Below, one piece after another: positions 14,940 through 15,929 of a DNA stretch of 15,929 bases (position 1 is its first letter; the number at the start of each line of letters is the position of its first letter). The notes under the pieces are model-generated. The model ran no database searches. It saw nothing but the letters and a program-made list of their open reading frames with translations, and was not told the DNA's origin. Source of the DNA: Spirochaetales bacterium (GTDB lineage: Bacteria; Desulfobacterota_D; UBA1144); NCBI GenBank assembly GCA_002730475.1, contig PCAG01000005.1, positions 18,042-33,970 of the forward strand, written 5' to 3'. The position numbers and the translations under genes are program-made.

Positions 14940-14969
14940 TTGACATCAAATATTTATTAGGTTTAAATA
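14940..14969 (+). promoter_or_regulatory. L36 promoter with consensus -35
   Basis: A perfect TTGACA (14940-14945) precedes TAAATA (14964-14969) at 18 bases. ATG 14978 is eight bases beyond the -10, with no Shine-Dalgarno site, predicting a leaderless or near-leaderless mRNA. No match to a Zur operator was recognised. Confidence 0.55.
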
Positions 14970-14977
14970 ATGTCTCT

Positions 14978-15127
14978 ATGAAAGTGGTTAGTTCAATCGG
15001 GTCAATGAAAAAGAGACATCCTGACTGCCAAGTCGTTAAGAGGCGAGGCAGAATTTATGTTATTTGTAAAAGTGAACCTAAATTTAAAGTTAGACAAGGT
15101 TACAAGAAAAAAAGAAACAAGCTTTAG
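14978..15127 (+). CDS. ykgO: 50S ribosomal protein L36, YkgO-type
   Basis: The 49-residue basic protein has the L36 pattern: [34 protein letters not shown], then FKVRQG. It resembles the YkgO (C-minus) form of E. coli, with the RHPDCQ insertion, two cysteines only and a KKKR-rich C-terminal tail, rather than the 38-residue RpmJ form with its Cys-Cys-Cys-His zinc site. Because it lacks the full zinc site it should be zinc-independent. In E. coli the YkgO form is Zur-controlled and replaces RpmJ when zinc is scarce; whether this organism also has the zinc form cannot be seen. It stands alone, away from other ribosomal genes, as ykgO does, and is convergent with the 15130 gene (2-base gap). Confidence 0.93.
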   Translation: MKVVSSIGSMKKRHPDCQVVKRRGRIYVICKSEPKFKVRQGYKKKRNKL

Positions 15128-15129
15128 TC

Positions 15130-15426
15130 TTATTCGTACGGATTCCCCATAGAGTTGTATACCATTTCGAATACCCCAATATCTTCATCGATTATTTTAT
15201 GTTTAGGGTCTCCATTTGGTAACGTATCCTCAAAGAAGCTATTTGCTTTCTCCATTGATACGCCAGATATCTTAATATCATAAGATAATGGGTCTATTGC
15301 GCATACAGAAATTATTATCTGAGTTACAGAGGCTTCATCCTCTGCATCAACTAAAAATCCTTTGTAAAACTGATGAGTAAATTTGTTTTCAACTTCAACA
15401 AAGTAGGCTCTTTTCTTTATCCCCAT
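15130..15426 (-). CDS. Unrecognised 98-residue protein
   Basis: I do not recognise this small soluble protein. It begins MGIKKRAYFVEVENKF and looks like an alpha/beta fold: a strand, then FYKGFLVDAEDEASVTQII, a second strand around DIKISGV and a charged C-terminus ending GNPYE. The pattern suggests a small nucleic-acid or regulatory domain, but that is guesswork. The start is well supported: AAGGTG five bases upstream (15437-15432, minus strand) and a TATACT -10 (15445-15440), with a leader, unlike the leaderless genes here. It is tail-to-tail with L36, with two bases between stops, and divergent from the MORN region. Confidence 0.75.
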   Translation of the reverse strand: MGIKKRAYFVEVENKFTHQFYKGFLVDAEDEASVTQIIISVCAIDPLSYDIKISGVSMEKANSFFEDTLPNGDPKHKIIDEDIGVFEMVYNSMGNPYE

Positions 15427-15500
15427 TGTTACACCTTAAAGTATAAATGCTAAACTATGTTAATTACAAAAGGAAGGACTAATGTAACCGGCAAATCTTA

Positions 15501-15528
15501 TTGACAAGCCTTCTACCGTGCATAAAAA
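15501..15528 (+). promoter_or_regulatory. Consensus -35 promoter upstream of the tiny ORFs
   Basis: TTGACA (15501-15506), a 16-base spacer and TAAAAA (15523-15528). Predicted transcription start near 15535, just before the GGAGGAGG Shine-Dalgarno sequence. Confidence 0.5.
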
Positions 15529-15641
15529 TAATGAGTGGAGGAGGATTCTAATGCTATGGTTCTAAAATGGGTGGTAATATGGCCCCCCTCAAGGTCGTCC
15601 TGGTCGGTCCGTACGGGTTGGTTTTAGAGCCCACAATTTGT

Positions 15642-15650
15642 TGTTATTAT
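15642..15650 (+). promoter_or_regulatory. Extended -10 before the MORN signal peptide
   Basis: TGTTATTAT is an extended -10 seven bases before ATG 15658, the same geometry as the other leaderless starts here. The frame opened at 15658 begins MRTLFIF and stops after nine residues, one base out of phase with the MORN frame. Confidence 0.45.
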
Positions 15651-15686
15651 GTTTCTTATGCGAACTCTGTTTATTTTTTCTTTTTA

Positions 15687-15929
15687 ATGGTCTTCTTGCT
15701 AGTATCCAGCAATGTTCATTCTTCACCTCGCTGTCTTGGAAACCCTGAGGGTTGGACTGACTGCAATGGAACTCTTTTTTATCCAGATGGCTCAAAATAC
15801 GCTGGAGAGTTTTACAATGGGATGTTCCACGGCAAAGGAGTTTTTACTTATCCGGACGGTGGTGAGTATATAGGTCAATGGAACGACAATGAACATCATG
15901 GCAAAGGGACGATGAAATATGCACACGGT
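15687..15929 (+). CDS. Exported MORN-repeat protein, partial, probable 5' frameshift
   Basis: The gene runs off the right edge. After a hydrophobic start (MVFLLVSSNVHS) and PRCLGNPEGWTDCNGT come MORN repeats: YPDGSKYAGEFYNG-x-FHGKG, YPDGGEYIGQWNDN-x-HHGKG and the start of a third at KYAHG. MORN repeats form beta-hairpin arrays that bind lipids or proteins. ATG 15687 is the conservative in-frame start, but it lacks a ribosome site and a basic n-region. The better start by promoter is ATG 15658, in another frame; adding one T in the T-runs at 15674-15685 would give a classic signal peptide (MRTLFIF... LMVFLLVSS). The MORN frame itself is also open upstream to ATG 15567, which would place the hydrophobic segment internally. 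Likely periplasmic or surface-located. Confidence 0.75.
   Translation, partial: MVFLLVSSNVHSSPRCLGNPEGWTDCNGTLFYPDGSKYAGEFYNGMFHGKGVFTYPDGGEYIGQWNDNEHHGKGTMKYAHG

Larger units (their letters stand above)
15427..15686. other. 260-base gap with promoter, GC-rich stretch and tiny ORFs
   Basis: This gap between divergent genes holds a TTGACA (15501-15506) with TAAAAA 16 bases later, then a perfect GGAGGAGG (15537-15544). Six bases on is ATG 15551, which opens only MLWF before TAA; ATG 15556 opens a 23-codon frame (to TAG 15627) with four Trp. From 15580 to 15622 the DNA is strikingly GC-rich for this window and contains a near-tandem repeat (GGTCGTCC at 15593, GGTCGGTCC at 15602), the palindrome CCGTACGG (15609-15616) and a small hairpin GGGTT/AGCCC (15615-15632). 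No tRNA, tmRNA, SRP or known riboswitch pattern was recognised. Confidence 0.5.

Noticed and set aside
15589..15795. Minus-strand 68-codon frame opposite the MORN start
   Set aside because: The MORN repeats on the plus strand explain the 3' half; the Arg/Lys/Pro-rich minus product has no signals of its own.
1..15929. CRISPR array, insertion sequence, prophage, tRNA or rRNA
   Set aside because: No regularly spaced repeats, transposase or phage proteins, terminal inverted repeats or RNA-gene consensus could be recognised.

Overview
The window is AT-rich (roughly one third G+C by eye) and very tightly packed, with almost no spare DNA between genes. Recognisable proteins are a class II fumarase, a thioredoxin start, a glutaredoxin-like protein, MsrB, FluC/CrcB, a MoxR-type AAA ATPase with a CoxE-type VWA partner, a YciA-like thioesterase, Lgt, an SbmA/BacA/YddA-type ABC transporter and a YkgO-type ribosomal protein L36. 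This set, and the style of the proteins, suggest a streamlined, AT-rich gammaproteobacterium, possibly a marine lineage such as SAR86. That assignment is inference; there is no rRNA or other marker here.

Layout. 1-50: start of thioredoxin, leaving the window leftward. 166-3022: fumC and two unrecognised genes; the first overlaps the fumC stop, the second has its own promoter. 3011-5299: an unrecognised minus-strand gene, a small membrane protein, a YgjP-like zinc metalloprotein, another small membrane protein, and a 35-residue membrane peptide on the minus strand. 5370-8969: three unrecognised proteins that share a 'LE-x-W ... YWR' motif, interleaved with a DUF4396-like membrane protein and a glutaredoxin/MsrB pair. 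9113-11509: fluC facing a MoxR-VWA chaperone pair whose VWA gene is interrupted by an in-frame TGA. 11594-14906: thioesterase, lgt and the ABC transporter. 14978-15929: L36, a small unknown gene, an odd GC-rich stretch, and the start of an exported MORN-repeat protein that appears frameshifted in its signal peptide.

How it works together. The housekeeping theme is redox and protein repair (thioredoxin, glutaredoxin-like protein, MsrB), central metabolism (fumarase), lipoprotein maturation (Lgt) and fluoride and peptide transport. Two architectural signals run through the window. First, at least seven genes have a -10 hexamer only 5-8 bases before their ATG and no Shine-Dalgarno sequence, which predicts leaderless mRNAs; other genes have ordinary Shine-Dalgarno sites. 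Second, all five convergent gene pairs overlap or lie 1-2 bases apart at their stop codons, leaving no room for conventional terminators.

The best candidates for undescribed biology are the three 'YWR' paralogues (one probably co-transcribed with the glutaredoxin/MsrB pair, one with a tandem 25-residue repeat) and the widespread leaderless architecture. No CRISPR array, insertion sequence, tRNA, rRNA or phage gene was seen.
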